A stretch of 64,000 nt of DNA. It comes from an uncultured Pelagibacteraceae bacterium. Its GTDB lineage: Bacteria; Pseudomonadota; Alphaproteobacteria; Pelagibacterales; Pelagibacteraceae. The position numbers and the translations under genes were made by a program. The stretch spans positions 62,001 through 126,000 of the forward strand of contig CACOFY010000001.1 of the NCBI GenBank assembly GCA_902626575.1, read 5' to 3'. Under the pieces are notes generated by a model. The model was given only the letters and a program-made list of their open reading frames with translations. It was not told the origin of the DNA and did not search any database. Below are positions 63,576 to 64,000 of this stretch, piece by piece (positions within the stretch are counted from its first letter, which is position 1; the number at the start of each line of letters is the position of its first letter).

Positions 63576-64000
63576 TTACTCTGCAAATAACGTATCAGGC
63601 AACCACAATGCTATTCCAGGAAACATATACATTAAAACCATAGCAAGAATTACAATTCCAAGGAAAGGCATAATTCCTCTAAAAATTTCCATTAACTGAA
63701 CATTTCTGCTTTGAACACCCTTTAAGTAGTAAGCTGACATCGCCATGGGGGGAGTTAAGAAAGATGTTTGTAAATTTAGTGCAATTAACATTGCAAAGAA
63801 ATAAGGATTAACTCCAAAAAACTCTACAAGTGGTAAAAAAATTGGCACAAAAATAATTAATATTTCTGTCCATTCAAGTGGCCATCCTAAAAGGAAAATA
63901 ATAATTTGTGTAATTACTAAAAATTGCCATGGTTTAATATCCATCGATTTAAAAAAATGTTCAAATACCTCATGTCCTCCAAGATAAGAAAATACTGAGG
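63576..64000 (-). CDS. TRAP transporter large permease, C-terminal part (runs off the window)
   Basis: The open frame continues to the window edge (about 141 residues visible). The segments WPLEWTEILIIFVPIFLPL, NPYFFAMLIALNLQTSFLTPPMAMSAYYLKG and the terminal membrane helix with MYMFPGIALWLP are typical of the C-terminus of DctM subunits. The small permease and binding protein should lie beyond 64000. The pairing with the amidase suggests uptake of an amide-containing organic acid, by inference. Confidence 0.88.
   Translation of the reverse strand, partial: SVFSYLGGHEVFEHFFKSMDIKPWQFLVITQIIIFLLGWPLEWTEILIIFVPIFLPLVEFFGVNPYFFAMLIALNLQTSFLTPPMAMSAYYLKGVQSRNVQLMEIFRGIMPFLGIVILAMVLMYMFPGIALWLPDTLFAE

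Overview
The window looks like chromosome from a SAR11-type marine alphaproteobacterium ('Candidatus Pelagibacter' or a close relative). The grounds are very AT-rich DNA, extreme compaction (start/stop overlaps of 1-20 nt, few gaps above 150 bp, no rRNA, tRNA, IS element or CRISPR seen), a class I lysyl-tRNA synthetase, a DMSP demethylase (dmdA) cluster, and a SAM-II riboswitch in front of metX. The assignment is inferred from gene content and was not tested by a search.

Layout. 1-1927 (+): deoxyhypusine-synthase-like protein and an agmatinase-family ureohydrolase (polyamines). 1936-5420 (-): VUT-family transporter, L28, pyrD, class I lysS. 5503-10581 (+): trkH, an AmpG-like MFS permease, an NlpC/P60 hydrolase, a TPR-sulfotransferase. 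10578-12550 (-): hisC, tyrA. 12620-14406 (+): promoter, SAM-II riboswitch, metX-metW, then gloB. 15134-21730 (+): rplU, rpmA, obgE, proBA, nadD, rsfS, ctpA, rppH. 21723-28567 (-): the F1 ATP synthase operon atpHAGDC preceded by priA. About 28583-32811: a 4.2-kb accessory segment bounded by direct repeats of the 3' end of lpdA. 32790-58753 (-): a long co-directional block with 2-oxoglutarate dehydrogenase (sucAB-lpdA), sucCD, mdh, mmsA, sdhCDAB, asd, a DMSP catabolic cluster (dmdA, alpha/beta hydrolase, dmdB-like ligase, dmdC-like dehydrogenase), leuCDB, and rplS-trmD-rpsP-ffh. 58912-60653 (+): dapF, ftsY. 60650-64000 (-): a secreted hypothetical protein, an alpha/beta hydrolase, a small membrane protein, an amidase, and the C-terminus of a TRAP large permease that runs off the window.

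Most of the window is conserved housekeeping that links TCA cycle, respiration, amino-acid synthesis and DMSP use. The part that does not fit is the 28.6-32.8 kb segment. It has 21-bp direct repeats (two mismatches) exactly 4200 bp apart, one of them at the lpdA stop codon. Inside each end lie 19-bp 'TACCAAG' double-motif repeats resembling integrase arm sites. It carries (i) a three-gene operon of a possible DNA-binding protein, a PrsW-type intramembrane protease and a pentameric ligand-gated ion channel with a PDZ-like N-terminal domain, and (ii) a divergent gene for a 59-aa secreted peptide with two identical 14-aa repeats whose codons differ at 10 of 14 positions. A 9-bp inverted repeat lies in the divergent promoter region. 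No integrase is visible. This is the best candidate here for an undescribed system; the functional link between its parts is inference.

Other points of note: a probable CTG start codon embedded in a CTGA overlap (49132), a compact folded RNA in the ffh leader, and lysine/glutamate-rich tails on ribosomal proteins L21, L19 and S16.
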